NCBI GenBank assembly: GCA_031269165.1
Contig: JAISZQ010000327.1
Coordinates: 1-11,689 of the forward strand
DNA length: 11,689 nt
Reading direction: 5' to 3'
Source of the DNA: Spirochaetaceae bacterium
GTDB lineage: Bacteria; Spirochaetota; Spirochaetia; Treponematales; Breznakiellaceae
Of this stretch, positions 10,610 through 11,689 are shown piece by piece (the first letter of the stretch is position 1; each line of letters starts with the position of its first letter). The position numbers were made by a program, and so were the translations under genes. The notes beneath the pieces were generated by a model. The model ran no database searches. It saw only the letters and a list, made by a program, of their open reading frames with translations, and was not told the DNA's origin.

Positions 10610-11287
10610 GTGTCAGGAATTTTCGGTTTCCCCAAACAATCCCCGGACACATCCGCGACGGTGAAAACGTCCGCGCATACCGGCAAAGAGCCTTTCGGAA
10701 CGGATCCTGCGGCAACCGAACGCGCTATTGCCGCCGTCATTTTTCTTGGCAATCCCGGCCCGGACTACGAGTATACCCGGCACAATGCGGGAAGGCTTCT
10801 CGCCAAGTCCTTTCCCGGCGATTACCGAAACAAGTTTAAGGGGCTTTTTGCTTCCGTGCCGCTTACTCTGAATGGGGACACGAAAACGCCGTTCTTTCTC
10901 ATCCCGGAGACCTACATGAATCGGTCAGGCGAATCGGCTTCGGCGCTTCTTTCTTTTTATAAAATCCCTCTGGCCCGGTGCCTCGTCGTCCATGATGAGA
11001 TTGAACTGCCGCTGGGAACGGCCGCGCTCAAATGGAGCGGCGGCTTGGGCGGGCATAACGGCCTTCGTTCCCTCAAAACGTGCCTCGGCACGGCGGATTT
11101 TTGGCGGCTTCGCATCGGCGTCGGTCGCCCTCCTCATGACAACATCGCCGACTGGGTTCTCTCGCCCTTCAGCCTGGGCGAACAGGCCGTCCTGCAAGAC
11201 ACGCTCGCCGTGTGCAAAGACATTCTCATCAAGGCCGTATTCGGCCAGGCGCAAGAAGGCAAATTCGCGTCTTGTTCAATTCCTTAG
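10610..11287 (+). CDS. pth: Peptidyl-tRNA hydrolase with N-terminal extension
   Basis: 225 residues from the GTG at 10610. The enzyme releases tRNA from peptidyl-tRNAs that drop off ribosomes. Numbering from this start, the motifs are FLGNPGPDYEYTRHNAG with Asn48 and catalytic His58; ETYMNRSGES with Asn104; VVHDEIELPLG with Asp129; GGLGGHNGLRS with His149 and Asn150; then DFWRLRIGVGRP. All active-site residues are kept. About 40 residues precede the domain where most bacterial Pth proteins have about 5; this stretch (starting VSGIFGFPKQSPDTSATVKT) is Ser/Thr/Pro-rich and probably disordered. GTG 10610 is chosen because it lies 2 bases after the upstream stop and AGGGGG is about 10 bases before it; an ATG at 10562 would overlap the upstream gene by 46 bases. 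A GTG at 10661 is possible but has no ribosome binding site. No start codon lies right at the domain. Confidence 0.92.
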   Translation: MSGIFGFPKQSPDTSATVKTSAHTGKEPFGTDPAATERAIAAVIFLGNPGPDYEYTRHNAGRLLAKSFPGDYRNKFKGLFASVPLTLNGDTKTPFFLIPETYMNRSGESASALLSFYKIPLARCLVVHDEIELPLGTAALKWSGGLGGHNGLRSLKTCLGTADFWRLRIGVGRPPHDNIADWVLSPFSLGEQAVLQDTLAVCKDILIKAVFGQAQEGKFASCSIP

Positions 11288-11555
11288 AGCCTGTTCAGAA
11301 TCTCATCAAAAGGGGGAACGCCGTCCCCCACGCTACAGCCCGCTCTCCGGTCGATATGCCCGCACCTAAAGGCGCGTCCACATCTCCCTTCGTTTGGTCA
11401 TCCGCTACCCCCTTCAACGGGGACAAAACCATGCGGTGCATGGTTTTGTGGGCGTACCCCAAGCGTCCACGGATGGACGCAGGACTGAGTACGCCCCGGC
11501 CGGAAACCCGAAATAGGACGTTGAGGGTTGTAGGCCCACCCCCGTAACGCCCCCA
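11287..11555 (-). repeat. Mosaic palindromic repeat, copy 7 (long form)
   Basis: It begins at the last base of pth with GAGCCTGTTCAGAATCTCA (dispersed motif), then AAAAGGGGGAACG, an altered central part, CCGCTACCCCCTTCAACGGG, hairpin ACAAAACCATGC-GGT-GCATGGTTTTGT (11423-11449), TACCCCAAGCGTCCACGGA, and CCCCCGTAACGCCCCC. From the hairpin on it closely matches 8999-9132. No gene is present. Confidence 0.75.
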
Positions 11556-11689
11556 TCCCACGTTTCAGTCATGGAGTTTCGGAACAAGCGGGGCGTAGGC
11601 AAGAAGCAGGGCGAAGCCCTGCGACTGTTTGCCCGCCCCGCCCGAAACTCCAGAAGCGGGCAAAGCCCGCGACCGAATCACAGCGGAGG
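11556..11689. repeat. Hairpin-rich repeat DNA at the window end
   Basis: It contains two small hairpins, GCAGGGC-GAA-GCCCTGC (11606-11622) and GCGGGC-AAA-GCCCGC (11656-11670), the second after CCCGAAACTCCAGAA, a frame shared with 10047-10061. It ends GAATCACAGCGGAGG, possibly the start of another repeat copy. No coding sequence is supportable. Confidence 0.5.

Noticed and set aside
1..11689. tRNA, rRNA or riboswitch
   Set aside because: No cloverleaf with a GTTCRA-type T-loop, no rRNA segments and no familiar riboswitch core was seen on either strand by eye.

Overview
The window looks like chromosomal DNA of a spirochaete, most plausibly a Treponema-like gut lineage. This is an inference from gene content (flagellar chaperones behind a sigma-28 promoter, xylose isomerase, a nifS-nifU pair, a FatA-type thioesterase, an ECF sigma operon) and not from a marker gene; no rRNA or tRNA was found. 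The genes are moderately GC-rich. The gaps between them are unusually large and are filled almost entirely by dispersed palindromic repeats.

Layout: 1-438 is repeat DNA ending in a clear sigma-28 promoter. 439-1352 (+) is fliS with an overlapping flgN-like gene. 1353-1683 is a repeat plus a promoter. 1684-1821 (+) is a 45-residue single-pass membrane peptide, followed by xylA (1924-3264, +), a hairpin terminator, a large perfect inverted repeat and a MITE-like element with 15-bp terminal inverted repeats. 3659-5693 (-) is a nifS-nifU operon for Fe-S cluster assembly; its intercistronic gap holds three tandem structured repeats, each ending in a Shine-Dalgarno sequence and two of them encoding a 21-residue peptide. 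6079-6816 (-) is an acyl-ACP thioesterase with an apparently leaderless promoter. 7252-8709 (+) is a three-gene overlapping operon: small membrane protein, ECF sigma factor, probable zinc-finger anti-sigma factor. 9372-9878 (+) is a relative of REP-associated tyrosine transposases (RAYT) that lacks the HUH histidines. 10362-11287 (+) is an 81-residue unknown protein followed by peptidyl-tRNA hydrolase. 11288 to the end is repeat DNA.

The genes are mostly ordinary core functions (motility, pentose use, Fe-S assembly, fatty-acid release, envelope or stress regulation, translation quality control). The unusual part is the non-coding DNA. A family of mosaic GC-rich palindromic repeats occurs in nearly every gap, with different hairpins swapped into the same frame. 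A short motif, GAGCCTGTTYCAAAAC, is scattered singly or as inverted pairs. A separate MITE-like family has at least four copies. A RAYT-like gene lies among them with a REP-like hairpin just upstream. Several repeats abut promoters. The nifS-nifU tandem repeats, with compensatory changes that keep a hairpin, are the best single candidate for an undescribed element.
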